Position numbers and translations under genes: made by a program | Part shown: piece by piece, positions 31,083 through 40,651 of the stretch | How the letters are laid out: each line of letters starts with the position of its first letter | Numbering within the stretch: position 1 is the first letter of the stretch | Notes under the pieces: model-generated | What the model was told of the DNA's origin: nothing | Seen by the model: the letters and a program-made list of their open reading frames with translations, nothing else | Database searches by the model: none | DNA from: an uncultured Pelagibacteraceae bacterium | GTDB lineage: Bacteria; Pseudomonadota; Alphaproteobacteria; Pelagibacterales; AG-422-B15 | NCBI GenBank assembly: GCA_902570675.1 | Contig: CACFYZ010000002.1 | Coordinates: forward strand, 98,572-162,571 | DNA: 64,000 nt | Reading direction: 5' to 3'

Positions 31083-31517
31083 TTAGGAGGGATCTTTTTT
31101 ACCCCTATTTCTAATAATTTTAAAAATACCATCAGCAGTAAATATAATATTCTCATCTATAAACAATGTACACTTCATAAATAAAATTGATTTTGTTTCT
31201 CTGGTTATTTCAGCATAACCATATACCCACGAACCTTTAGGAGCGGGCCCAACATAATTAGCATTCAGTTTAGCTGTTAGACATGGAAAAGAATCTTTTT
31301 TCCACGCTGTATAACCCATTATACCATCGGCAAATGCTATCAAGGTCCCGCCATGAGCGATTCCAGCTTTATTACAGTTCACATCTTCTACTTTGAAGCC
31401 TTTATAATAATTACCGTCTAATTCAAGATTATATACGAAACCATTGTTTTTAGAAAAAGGACCTGGATCTTTGTCTTTTGTAAATTTTGATTGATCTTTT
31501 AAAATGTCGAATTGCAT
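31083..31517 (-). CDS. PaaI-family thioesterase
   Basis: CNKAGIAHGGTLIAFADGIMGYTAW...LTAKLNANYVGPAPKGSWVYGYAEI: hotdog fold pattern. Confidence 0.82.
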   Translation of the reverse strand: MQFDILKDQSKFTKDKDPGPFSKNNGFVYNLELDGNYYKGFKVEDVNCNKAGIAHGGTLIAFADGIMGYTAWKKDSFPCLTAKLNANYVGPAPKGSWVYGYAEITRETKSILFMKCTLFIDENIIFTADGIFKIIRNRGKKDPS

Positions 31518-31569
31518 TTTTAAAAATGTTTGAAATTAAAGTATTTTCCCATATATAATCTATTTATTA

Positions 31570-31642
31570 AAGGGGAGCAATTGCTGAGAGGTTTCTTTTG
31601 AGACGACCCATAACCTGATCTAGATAATGCTAGCGGAGGCAA
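31570..31642 (+). ncRNA. TPP (THI-box) riboswitch
   Basis: AGGGGAGC...GCTGAGAGG...GACCCATAACCTGATCTAGATAATGCTAGCGGAGGCAA: thi-box core CTGAGA, ACCTGATCT-GATAATGC-AGCGnAGG; directly upstream of thiB. Confidence 0.95.
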
Positions 31643-31645
31643 ATT

Positions 31646-32545
31646 ATGAAAAGCATACTTTTATCAATTATTTTTATCATATTATCTATAAATTTTGTTA
31701 GAGCAAACAATGTACTAATTGTTGGTACATACGACTCATTTTCAGCTGAATGGGGGCCAGGGCCTGTAATTGAGATTGAATTTGAAAAAACTTGTAATTG
31801 CGACGTTCAATATGTTTCAACAAGTCAAGCTGGTACGCTCGCAAATGAAATTTTTATCAGGGATAAAGACGTAATTTTGGGTGTGGAAATGCACGAGTTT
31901 GATTTTTCGAACGAGATATGGAATGTTTATGACTACGGTTATTTCTCATTTATATATAATGAGGAAAAATTAAAAGAGACGCCACAGTCATTCGAAGATT
32001 TAGTAAGCCAAAAAGATTTAAAGATTGTTGTTCAAGATCCAAGAACCAGTCCTGTTGGTATTGGATTATTAAGGTGGTTAAAACTAACTCATCCAAATGA
32101 CTTTCCTGAGATACTAAAAAAATTTAACAGTAAAGTTTTAACTTATACGCCTGGTTGGTCAGAAGCATACGGAATGTTTTTAGACGAAAAAGCTGATTTA
32201 GTATTGAGTTATAGTACTTCACCCTTTTACCATCAAGAGTACGAGGATGAATATAAGTATAAGGCTCTAGAATTTGACGAAGGGCATTTGATTACTAAAG
32301 AAATAGTTTACGTTAGACCTGAATCGGATAAGCAAAAGCTTGGTAGAGAATTTGTTGAATTTATGGTTCAAGACAATATTCAAAAAATAATTGCGCAGAT
32401 GAATATTATGTATCCTGCAAAAGATACTGATAATAACATTCCCGATAAAATGAAAAAACTTAAAAAACCAAGAGAGATTGAGTATCAGAATTTTTTAGAG
32501 TCTGAGCCTTTAATAGAAACATGGCTTGAAGTTGCAGCATCTTAA
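31646..32545 (+). CDS. thiB: thiamine ABC transporter substrate-binding protein
   Basis: Signal peptide; LIVGTYDSFSAEWGPGPVIEIEFEKTCNCDVQYVSTSQ; QDPRTSPVGIGLLRWL; under TPP riboswitch. Confidence 0.93.
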   Translation: MKSILLSIIFIILSINFVRANNVLIVGTYDSFSAEWGPGPVIEIEFEKTCNCDVQYVSTSQAGTLANEIFIRDKDVILGVEMHEFDFSNEIWNVYDYGYFSFIYNEEKLKETPQSFEDLVSQKDLKIVVQDPRTSPVGIGLLRWLKLTHPNDFPEILKKFNSKVLTYTPGWSEAYGMFLDEKADLVLSYSTSPFYHQEYEDEYKYKALEFDEGHLITKEIVYVRPESDKQKLGREFVEFMVQDNIQKIIAQMNIMYPAKDTDNNIPDKMKKLKKPREIEYQNFLESEPLIETWLEVAAS

Positions 32546-34058
32546 ACTTCGAACCTTATTCTCTTGGCTGTGCCTGTTATTTGTAATATTGATCATATTA
32601 ATACCGCTAGTAAGTATTTTCACATATTATGACTTAAGACTGAGTTTGAAAGTAACAGACTACATTAGTTCAATTATTTATTTCACTTTCTATCAGTCAT
32701 TGTTGTCAGCTTTATTATCGATCATCACAGGTTCGTTATTTGCATATTTATTATATACTTATAAAAATTATCTTTTTATAAAGTTCATTGCTCAAACCCA
32801 ATCAATATTATTTGTCCTTCCAACAATTATCACTGTTTTTGGAATACTGTCTTTTTATGGAAATTTTTTTGATATTTATGGTCTTACTGGAATTTTAATA
32901 GGCCATGTAGTTTTAAATACTCCAATTGTGAGTCATATAATTTACCAAACTTTAAATAACATAAGCCCGAGTGAAAAGCTATTATCTAGACAAATGGGTT
33001 TAGGCAAGTTTTCATCATTTCTTGCGTCTGAGTGGCCGATTATTAAAAAAAATATTCCAAGCCTCTTTGTCTTAGTAACATTTATTTGTTTTGTTAGTTT
33101 TACTCCCGTCTTAATACTTGGAGGTTCTCCAAAGTATTCTACACTTGAAGTATCAATTTATTACTCAGTAATATTTTCAAATGATTTTAGTACAGCACTT
33201 AATTTATTAATTTTTCAATTAATTATATGCACTGTAATTTATTTTGTTTTTTTTAAAAATTTCAAGAGTGAAAATTTTTTCATCAACGAGCATAGACAAG
33301 TGAAAACATATTTTCAGTTTAAAATACACAACTTTCTTGAGTTAGTAATTCTATTGCTAATCGCCACATGTATTTTTATGCCAATTATATTTATAATTAT
33401 AAAAGGATTAAATTTTAAAATTATTTCAACTATTCAATCCTTATACTTGTTGGAGTCGCTTTATAACACATTTATAATTTGTCTCTTTTCTGGCATTATT
33501 TCTACCGTGCTTGTATACAATCTTCTGATTTTGACGAAAAAAAGAACCAAGATATCTGAGTCATTAGTGTATAGTTTAATAATTTTATCACCTGCTATCA
33601 TGGCAGTAGGTTATTACATATTTTCTTATAAATTAAATATTCTTCAATTTCCAAATATTATGATTGTTATAGTTCTAAATGCCTTTTTTGTTTTGCCTTT
33701 TACGTATAATTATTTAGCTCCATCATTTTTTAAAATAACAAAGGAAAATGAGGATATATCTAATAGCTTGAATATTTACGGCTTAAGCAGATTTATAACA
33801 ATAGAGTGGCCTAGGCTTAAAAACTCTTTGATTACAGCCTTTTGTGTGTCCTCAATATTGTCTGCTAGTGACCTTGTAGTGATTTCTTTTTTTGGAACGA
33901 ATAGCTTGTCAACCCTTACTCAAACAATATATAGACTCATGGGAAGTTATAGAATTGATGAAGCATATTCAGTATCACTTATATTACTGATATATTGCTT
34001 TTTATACTTCTTTGCGTTCGGTAAATTATTGGAGAAAATTAAATGGAACATTCATTAG
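32526..34058 (+). CDS. thiP: thiamine ABC transporter permease
   Basis: Two-domain multi-TM permease following thiB, with EKLLSRQMGLGKFSSFLASEWPIIKKNIPSLF EAA-type loop; TTG start at 32526 possible. Confidence 0.88.
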   Translation: MKLQHLKLRTLFSWLCLLFVILIILIPLVSIFTYYDLRLSLKVTDYISSIIYFTFYQSLLSALLSIITGSLFAYLLYTYKNYLFIKFIAQTQSILFVLPTIITVFGILSFYGNFFDIYGLTGILIGHVVLNTPIVSHIIYQTLNNISPSEKLLSRQMGLGKFSSFLASEWPIIKKNIPSLFVLVTFICFVSFTPVLILGGSPKYSTLEVSIYYSVIFSNDFSTALNLLIFQLIICTVIYFVFFKNFKSENFFINEHRQVKTYFQFKIHNFLELVILLLIATCIFMPIIFIIIKGLNFKIISTIQSLYLLESLYNTFIICLFSGIISTVLVYNLLILTKKRTKISESLVYSLIILSPAIMAVGYYIFSYKLNILQFPNIMIVIVLNAFFVLPFTYNYLAPSFFKITKENEDISNSLNIYGLSRFITIEWPRLKNSLITAFCVSSILSASDLVVISFFGTNSLSTLTQTIYRLMGSYRIDEAYSVSLILLIYCFLYFFAFGKLLEKIKWNIH

Positions 34059-35335
34059 ATTTAACCTATCACTGGGCAGGTTTCTCTGCCCTTGCAATTT
34101 TTGTATTTGCTTATGGACTTGTAATGGCTGAGGAATTTACTCATTTAAGAAAATCTAAACCTGTTGTACTTGCCGCTGGTCTGATTTGGGGAATAGTCGC
34201 ATTTGCTTATTCAGGAACTCCTCATTATGAAATGGTTGAACATGAAATAAGACATAGTTTCCTTGAGTATGCTGAGCTAGCATTTTTTCTTCTAGTAGCT
34301 ATGACTTATATTAATGCATTAGAGGAGAGGAACGTCTTTAATTCATTGAAAGCCTGGTTAATTAAGAGCCAATTCAGCTACAGACAATTATTTTGGATCA
34401 CAGGTGTCCTTGCTTTTTTTCTCTCTCCATTAGCAGACAATTTAACAACCGCTCTTGTACTATGTGCCGTTGTGGTAGCGGTTGGATCTTCAAGCCCCAA
34501 GTTCGTCGGTATTGCATGTGTCAACATTGTTGTTGCGGCAAATGCAGGAGGTGCTTTCAGTCCGTTTGGAGATATTACAACCTTAATGGTATGGCAGGCT
34601 GGTCAACTAGATTTTATTCAATTTTTTGCTTTAGTTATTCCATCGATAGTAAACTATATAATTCCAGCTAGTATAATGCATTTTTTTGTATCAGATCATA
34701 AACCTGATGTTCCAGAGGAAATTGTTGAAATTAAATACGGTGGAAAGATTATTATTCTTCTTGGTCTCTTAACAATACTAACAGCAGTTAGCTTCCATAA
34801 CTTCCTGCATCTGCCACCAGTATTTGGTATGATGACTGGACTGGCTTATTTACAGCTTTATAGTTTTTACATAAAGATAAATGTTACAGAAATTGAGGAG
34901 AAAAAATATGATTTCTTCGAGAATGTTGCTCATGTCGAATGGGATACATTGTTATTTTTCTTTGGCGTAATTCTAGCAGTTGGGGGATTAGGATTTATTG
35001 GCTATTTAGAATATGTTTCTCAATTCATGTATACAGATTTAGGTGCTACTACAGCTAATGTCTTAGTTGGAATTTTATCAGCAATTGTAGATAATATCCC
35101 TGTAATGTTTGCTGTCCTAACCATGGAACCTGCAATGCCAGATTCACAGTGGCTTTTGGTAACGCTTACTGCAGGTGTAGGGGGTAGTATGCTCTCAATT
35201 GGTTCTGCTGCTGGCGTTGCCTTAATGGGACAGTCTAGAGGGATGTATACTTTTTTTGGTCATTTAAAATGGACGCCGATTATAGCTATCGGATATTTTG
35301 CAAGCGTTTATGTGCATATACTTTTAAATTTTTAA
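34043..35335 (+). CDS. nhaD: Na+/H+ antiporter NhaD family
   Basis: ADNLTTALVLCAVVVAVG, NIVVAANAGGAFSPFGDITTLMVWQAG, DNIPVMFAVLTMEP, LSIGSAAGVALMG. Confidence 0.93.
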   Translation: MEHSLDLTYHWAGFSALAIFVFAYGLVMAEEFTHLRKSKPVVLAAGLIWGIVAFAYSGTPHYEMVEHEIRHSFLEYAELAFFLLVAMTYINALEERNVFNSLKAWLIKSQFSYRQLFWITGVLAFFLSPLADNLTTALVLCAVVVAVGSSSPKFVGIACVNIVVAANAGGAFSPFGDITTLMVWQAGQLDFIQFFALVIPSIVNYIIPASIMHFFVSDHKPDVPEEIVEIKYGGKIIILLGLLTILTAVSFHNFLHLPPVFGMMTGLAYLQLYSFYIKINVTEIEEKKYDFFENVAHVEWDTLLFFFGVILAVGGLGFIGYLEYVSQFMYTDLGATTANVLVGILSAIVDNIPVMFAVLTMEPAMPDSQWLLVTLTAGVGGSMLSIGSAAGVALMGQSRGMYTFFGHLKWTPIIAIGYFASVYVHILLNF

Positions 35336-35880
35336 TGAAATACTTTGCCTTAATTTTATTTGTTCTAATTACTAGTATTAATATCGCTATGACAGACAAT
35401 GCACACGACTACTCCTTTAAGTCAATAAATGAAGAAGACATAATCAAACTCTCAGATTACAAGGGAAAAACTATCGTTGTGGTAAATACGGCTAGTCTAT
35501 GTGGTTTTACATATCAATATGAGGGTTTACAAGCTTTGTATGAAACCTATTCAAGTAAAGGTCTTATGGTCATCGGTGTTCCATCTAACGATTTTGGAAA
35601 TCAGGAATCGGGAAGCAATGAACAGGTAAAAGAATTTTGTGAAAGTACATTTAATATCACATTCCCGCTTACTGAAAAAAATATAGTAAAGGGAAACGAT
35701 GCACACCCTTTTTTTCAGTGGTCAAAAAAGGAACTAGGATTTTTAGGTGGTGTACCTAGGTGGAATTTTCATAAAATAATCATAGATAAAAATGGTAATG
35801 CCTTAGCTGGCTTTACTGCCTTAACTAAGCCAAGCTCTAAAACATTCATAAGTCAGATTGAAAAAGCACTAAGTCTCTGA
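35335..35880 (+). CDS. glutathione peroxidase (predicted exported)
   Basis: MKYFALILFVLITSINIAMTDNA signal-like N-terminus; VVNTASLCGFTYQYEGLQALYE, GVPSNDFGNQE, WNFHKIIIDKNG. ATG overlaps the nhaD stop (TAATG). Confidence 0.93.
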   Translation: MKYFALILFVLITSINIAMTDNAHDYSFKSINEEDIIKLSDYKGKTIVVVNTASLCGFTYQYEGLQALYETYSSKGLMVIGVPSNDFGNQESGSNEQVKEFCESTFNITFPLTEKNIVKGNDAHPFFQWSKKELGFLGGVPRWNFHKIIIDKNGNALAGFTALTKPSSKTFISQIEKALSL

Positions 35881-35894
35881 AAATATATTAATGC

Positions 35895-37373
35895 ATGCAA
35901 GATATATTTATAGTTTTAGGTAACCAGCTCTTTGATTTAAAATATTTAAAAGATTTTAAACATTGTAAAATATTTATGGCAGAGGACTTAGGTCTCTGTA
36001 CATACGAAAAGCATCATAAACTTAAAATATTGCATTATTTATCTTCAATGCGTAGCTATAGGGATTTACTGGTTAATAAAGGATTTCTTGTTGATTATTA
36101 CGATTGTGAAAATAATTTTTCTTCCAGCTATGAAAGCAAGTTAGAAAAATCGATTAAAAAAAATAAACCAAATAAAATTTGGTCTTTTGAAATAGAAGAT
36201 AAACCTTTCGAAAAAAAATTAATTAGATTTTTTAATTCTATTAATCTCGAAAGCGAAGTTGTCCAATCCCCAATGTTCCTTAATTCAAGAGATGATTTTA
36301 AAGAATATTTGAAAGATAAAAAAAAACCACTTATGGCAAATTATTACAAGCAGAGTAGAGTCAAATTTGATTTATTAGTAGATAATGGAAAACCTATTGG
36401 AGGTAAATGGAGCTTTGATAAGGATAATAGAAAAAAGTTACCTCAAGGTATTAAATTACCAAAACATCTTGAAGTAACAGAGACCAAACACACAAAAAAA
36501 TTAAAAAAATTTGTAAAGGAATCTTTTAAAGATCACCCTGGTGATACTGACAATTTTTGGCTTCCTACAACTCATAAAGAAGCTTCATTATGGCTCGATA
36601 ATTTTTTAGTAGAAAAATTAAATTTATTTGGTGATTATGAGGATGCTGTTAGTCAACGAGATAATATTTTATTTCACAGCGCATTAAGCCCTTTAATTAA
36701 TACAGGACTAATTACTCCTATCGCCATTATTGATAAATTAAAAAATCTGAATCGTAAAGTTAAATTAAATTCTCTCGAAGGTTATGTTAGGCAGGTAATT
36801 GGTTGGAGGGAATTTATGCGAGGTATTTATCAAAACTACTCGATCCAGATGGAGAAGGGAAATTTTTTTAATCATAAAAGAAAATTCAAAAAAGTTTGGT
36901 ATTCAGGTGATACGGGAATACTACCTCTAGATCATTCTATTAGGAATGCTATCAAATTTGGTTGGGTTCACCACATTGAAAGGTTAATGATATTATCAAG
37001 TTTAATGAACCTATGTGAGATTGAACCTAAACAGATTTATAAATGGTTCATGGAGATGTTCGTGGATGCATCTGAATGGGTGATGGTTCCAAACGTTTAC
37101 GGGATGGGACTTTTTAGTGATGGAGGTATATTTGCAACTAAGCCCTATATCTGCGGATCAAGTTATTATTTGAAGATGATGGATTTTAAAAAAGGAGAAT
37201 GGTGTGAAACCGTCGATGGACTTTATTGGAGATTTATAAATAAAAATAGGAAGTTTTTTAGCAGTAATCCAAGACTGAATATGATGGTAACTGTTTATGA
37301 CAAAATGAATTCAGAGAGAAAGAAAAAAATCTTATTAAAAGCTGAGAACTTTATTAATCAATTCACATCATAG
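35895..37373 (+). CDS. cryptochrome/photolyase family protein (deoxyribodipyrimidine photolyase-related)
   Basis: MQDIFIVLGNQLF; LEGYVRQVIGWREFMRGIY; EPKQIYKWFMEMFVDASEWVMVPNVYGMGLFSDGGIFATKPYICGSSYYLKM. Confidence 0.93.
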   Translation: MQDIFIVLGNQLFDLKYLKDFKHCKIFMAEDLGLCTYEKHHKLKILHYLSSMRSYRDLLVNKGFLVDYYDCENNFSSSYESKLEKSIKKNKPNKIWSFEIEDKPFEKKLIRFFNSINLESEVVQSPMFLNSRDDFKEYLKDKKKPLMANYYKQSRVKFDLLVDNGKPIGGKWSFDKDNRKKLPQGIKLPKHLEVTETKHTKKLKKFVKESFKDHPGDTDNFWLPTTHKEASLWLDNFLVEKLNLFGDYEDAVSQRDNILFHSALSPLINTGLITPIAIIDKLKNLNRKVKLNSLEGYVRQVIGWREFMRGIYQNYSIQMEKGNFFNHKRKFKKVWYSGDTGILPLDHSIRNAIKFGWVHHIERLMILSSLMNLCEIEPKQIYKWFMEMFVDASEWVMVPNVYGMGLFSDGGIFATKPYICGSSYYLKMMDFKKGEWCETVDGLYWRFINKNRKFFSSNPRLNMMVTVYDKMNSERKKKILLKAENFINQFTS

Positions 37374-37376
37374 ATT

Positions 37377-37562
37377 TTACTGCTCGAGAGCATTTTCTAA
37401 ATTCATTAGGACTGGTCTTCCATCGTGGGCTGTGCTCAAAGGGATTATTTTACCATCGATAGAAGCGCAAAGTGTCGGGGCATGTCTTTTTTTATTACCC
37501 AGGTTTACCTCTAAATCGACAAGTATAAGTTTTGCATTATCAAGTATCTTTAAGATCTTCAT
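37377..37562 (-). CDS. hypothetical small protein (61 aa)
   Basis: ORF MKILKILDNAKLILVDLEVNLGNKKRHAPTLCASIDGKIIPLSTAHDGRPVLMNLENALEQ fills the space between neighbouring genes. Confidence 0.5.
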   Translation of the reverse strand: MKILKILDNAKLILVDLEVNLGNKKRHAPTLCASIDGKIIPLSTAHDGRPVLMNLENALEQ

Positions 37563-37571
37563 ATATTTCTC

Positions 37572-37985
37572 CTAGTAAAAAAAAATTGTTAATAAGTATA
37601 GTGAACCCAATAATTGGATTATGAATAGAAAAACTGATAAAAAATGAAATCTTTTGAAATTTTTTTCTGATTGAGAGTTACCAAGATTTGCTTCGTCTCT
37701 AAACTGATTAATTCTTGGAGTTATAAAAAATAAATTTGCTGCGAAAAAAATTGCTGAAACTAAGGAAATGATCCAATAAATAGATGTATAATTATTTAAC
37801 GTGAGTAAAAAAGCAATAGAAGCTAAGATCATTCCATATAAAAACATACGCGGAAAAAGTTTTCGCAAAAATATACCAGCATCTTCAACTTTGAGAGTTT
37901 TAAAAACTACAGGCGATATTACTCCCATAAAACAAAGCATAAATCCGACGATGAGTGAATGTAAGAATATTGCAAATTCTATCAT
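37572..37985 (-). CDS. DUF4149 (TMEM205-like) membrane protein
   Basis: Four predicted TM helices with FMGVISPVVFKTL and FFITPRINQFRDEA. Confidence 0.75.
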   Translation of the reverse strand: MIEFAIFLHSLIVGFMLCFMGVISPVVFKTLKVEDAGIFLRKLFPRMFLYGMILASIAFLLTLNNYTSIYWIISLVSAIFFAANLFFITPRINQFRDEANLGNSQSEKNFKRFHFLSVFLFIIQLLGSLYLLTIFFY

Positions 37986-38006
37986 TTTTTAGATTTTTAG
38001 AATTAC

Positions 38007-38666
38007 TTACTTTTTGTTCTTTATTTCGCTGCCTTGAGCAATGTCTGGTTTAATTGCTTCATTATCTAAGATTGCTACAAATTGATGGTTTACATCTCTG
38101 TGCCCCATTTCATCATTGCGCACGGCAATGACTACGTCTCTCAGTCTGGCATATTGGGACAGATTCCAATAATCGATAGCTATTTGAGGTGCAGCAATAT
38201 TTTCAATATTACCATTATCTATTTCTCTTAAATAGTCGGTATAACTTATTATTGCTTGCTCTTCAAAATATCCAACTATTCGATGACATGTACGAGGTGA
38301 TATTAAATACATCAGAAAATACAAATTAAAAAATATCCCTTGAACCAAGATCACCAAAAATCTCTCAAACGGAGATGGTTTAGCAATATTAACGAACGTC
38401 ATAAGATGCATTCTCTCGTTCTCTGCTTCGTCTAGAAGTGTTTTTATCCAACCCCTTCCTTCCTGCATTTTTCTCAAACTTTTGAGATGATTAAGCATAC
38501 CAGCCACCATACCCGGAACAGCGGCAACAGTTTCTAAAATTACCGCGCGATGGCCATATCTTTTCCTAAAAAAAACATCAGCGAATAACCTCAATAGTTT
38601 AGTGAAAGTTAATGCAACTTTGTCACTGAAATTTTTAGGTTCATAATGAGTAAACATTTTATTCAT
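38007..38666 (-). CDS. aox: alternative oxidase (AOX)
   Basis: [66 protein letters not shown]: di-iron ligand motifs. Confidence 0.95.
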   Translation of the reverse strand: MNKMFTHYEPKNFSDKVALTFTKLLRLFADVFFRKRYGHRAVILETVAAVPGMVAGMLNHLKSLRKMQEGRGWIKTLLDEAENERMHLMTFVNIAKPSPFERFLVILVQGIFFNLYFLMYLISPRTCHRIVGYFEEQAIISYTDYLREIDNGNIENIAAPQIAIDYWNLSQYARLRDVVIAVRNDEMGHRDVNHQFVAILDNEAIKPDIAQGSEIKNKK

Positions 38667-38741
38667 AATAAATATATAATACTTTTTCTACTTTTTTAAA
38701 CGAGGTTAATAAACAATGAAAACGACATATTGTCACAGAAA

Positions 38742-38817
38742 TGGCGGTCCCTACGGGATTCGAACCCGTGATCTTCTGGATGAAAACCAGATATCCTAAC
38801 CGCTAGACGAAGGGACC
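38742..38817 (-). tRNA. tRNA-Glu (TTC), CCA encoded
   Basis: Reverse complement GGTCCCTTCGTCTAGCGGTTAGGATATCTGGTTTTCATCCAGAAGATCACGGGTTCGAATCCCGTAGGGACCGCCA. Confidence 0.96.
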
Positions 38818-38866
38818 TAAATATTACTATTTATATATCTAATAATGGTTCTAAATCAACGTAAGA

Positions 38867-40648
38867 TTAACGATTTTCTTCTTTAGAAATATCAATTATA
38901 TGCAATTGAGGTATTTTTTTACCGCCCCACTCATTTATTTTTATCTTGCCCAATAGGTCTATAAAAGATCCTTTGTTTTTGATCAATTCCTCTCCTAGCT
39001 TAGTCTTAACGCTTCTGAATGCCATTGCTTCGATAAACCTTCCTCCATCTGACTTTATGAGACATTTAAAATGATCATCACCAATTTTATCAACAGCAGC
39101 AACATATACATTTTTAAAAATAAAAACTGGTTCGGGATTTTCTGATCCAAAGGGTCCAATTTTTTCAATTTCTTGATTTACTTCAAGATTGATTGCTGAA
39201 GTACTCAAAATAGAGTCAGCAAATAAAATAGTTTCATCATCATTTTCAATTTTTTTGCTAGAAATTTGTCTATCAAAAAATTCACTTAGTTTAGGTATCA
39301 TCTCCGACTTAATAGTTAATCCTGCGGCCATAGCGTGTCCGCCACCTTTCTCAACTAAATTGCATTGCACAGCAGCAACAACTAGCTGACCAATATCGAT
39401 TCCCTTAATTGAACGACCTGAGCCCTTTGCCTCACCATTATTTACTGCAAATACAATACTTGGCCTATTAAATTTTTCTTTCAATCGACTTGCGACGATT
39501 CCAATCACTCCCTCATGCCAATCTTCTCCGGCTACTATAAGTAATTTATTTTTTAATTTTTCCTCATCTACTTGAGATATAGCCTGGTCTAAAACGTAAC
39601 TTTCAATCGTACGTCTCTCCATATTAAATTTGTCTAGATTTTTTGTTAAACTATCAATCTTGTATTTATCACTTTCTGTTAACAATTCAGTCCCAAAACT
39701 TGAATAACCTAATCTACCACCAGCATTAATTCGTGGGCCAATCTTAAAGCCTAAATCATAAACCGAGACTTTCGACTTTATTTTCGATACTTCAATCAAG
39801 GATTTCAATCCCGGGTTTAAACGTTTATGAATTACATCAATACCTCTTGATACTAAAATTCTATTAATGCCTTTTAAAGGAACAGCGTCACAAATTGTGC
39901 CAAGCGCTACTAAATCTAATAATTCAATTAAGTTAGGCTCTTTTAATAGTTTTTTTTCAAACCAGCCCTCATCCCTCAATTTTCTGTTAAGACCAACAGT
40001 AAGCATAAAAGTAACACCAACTGCGGCCAGGTAATTTAGTCCAGAAGTATCATCTATTCTATTGGGGTTAATGATAGCTTTTGCTTCAGGTAAACTTATT
40101 TCAGGTAAATGATGATCTAAAACAATAACATCCATACCTTGTTGATTTGCATAAGCTATTTCACTGTGTGCCATTGTTCCACAATCAACGGTAATAATTA
40201 CATTTGTATTCTGAGATTTGAACTTAGAAAATGAATTGATACTTGGTCCATATCCTTCTGTGAATCTATCAGGTATATGAAAATCCAGATTAATTGATAT
40301 TTGTCTAAAATAGTTGACTAAAATGGATGTTGATGTAGATCCGTCTACATCATAATCGCCAAAAATTGAAATACGATCTTCATCCAAAATTGCTTTGAAT
40401 ATTCTTTCGCATGCAATATCCATATCTGTTAGTGTGCTTGGGTCTGGAATACTATTTTTAAGCGACGGGTTAATATAGGATTGTATGTCCTTATAATTTA
40501 CATTTCTTATACTTAACAACTTTGCAACAAGTGGGCTAACATCATGGCTCTGCGTAATATAATCGACATCTTTTTCATTGTATTTCTTTAGAGACCATTT
40601 TTTATTTGTTAAAGAATGGAAATTCTTGTTGAAAGAATCATCTTTCAT
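38867..40648 (-). CDS. recJ: single-stranded-DNA-specific exonuclease RecJ
   Basis: ISIFGDYDVDGSTSTSIL, VDCGT, LDHHLP, GPRINAGGRLG, GGGHAMAAGLTI. Confidence 0.96.
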   Translation of the reverse strand: MKDDSFNKNFHSLTNKKWSLKKYNEKDVDYITQSHDVSPLVAKLLSIRNVNYKDIQSYINPSLKNSIPDPSTLTDMDIACERIFKAILDEDRISIFGDYDVDGSTSTSILVNYFRQISINLDFHIPDRFTEGYGPSINSFSKFKSQNTNVIITVDCGTMAHSEIAYANQQGMDVIVLDHHLPEISLPEAKAIINPNRIDDTSGLNYLAAVGVTFMLTVGLNRKLRDEGWFEKKLLKEPNLIELLDLVALGTICDAVPLKGINRILVSRGIDVIHKRLNPGLKSLIEVSKIKSKVSVYDLGFKIGPRINAGGRLGYSSFGTELLTESDKYKIDSLTKNLDKFNMERRTIESYVLDQAISQVDEEKLKNKLLIVAGEDWHEGVIGIVASRLKEKFNRPSIVFAVNNGEAKGSGRSIKGIDIGQLVVAAVQCNLVEKGGGHAMAAGLTIKSEMIPKLSEFFDRQISSKKIENDDETILFADSILSTSAINLEVNQEIEKIGPFGSENPEPVFIFKNVYVAAVDKIGDDHFKCLIKSDGGRFIEAMAFRSVKTKLGEELIKNKGSFIDLLGKIKINEWGGKKIPQLHIIDISKEENR

Positions 40649-40651
40649 AAA

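Noticed and set aside
38722-38735. GACATATTGTC palindrome near tRNA-Glu, resembling the cysD/metY ATATTG element
   Set aside because: Lacks the GCGA core and has only 4-bp arms; not convincing.
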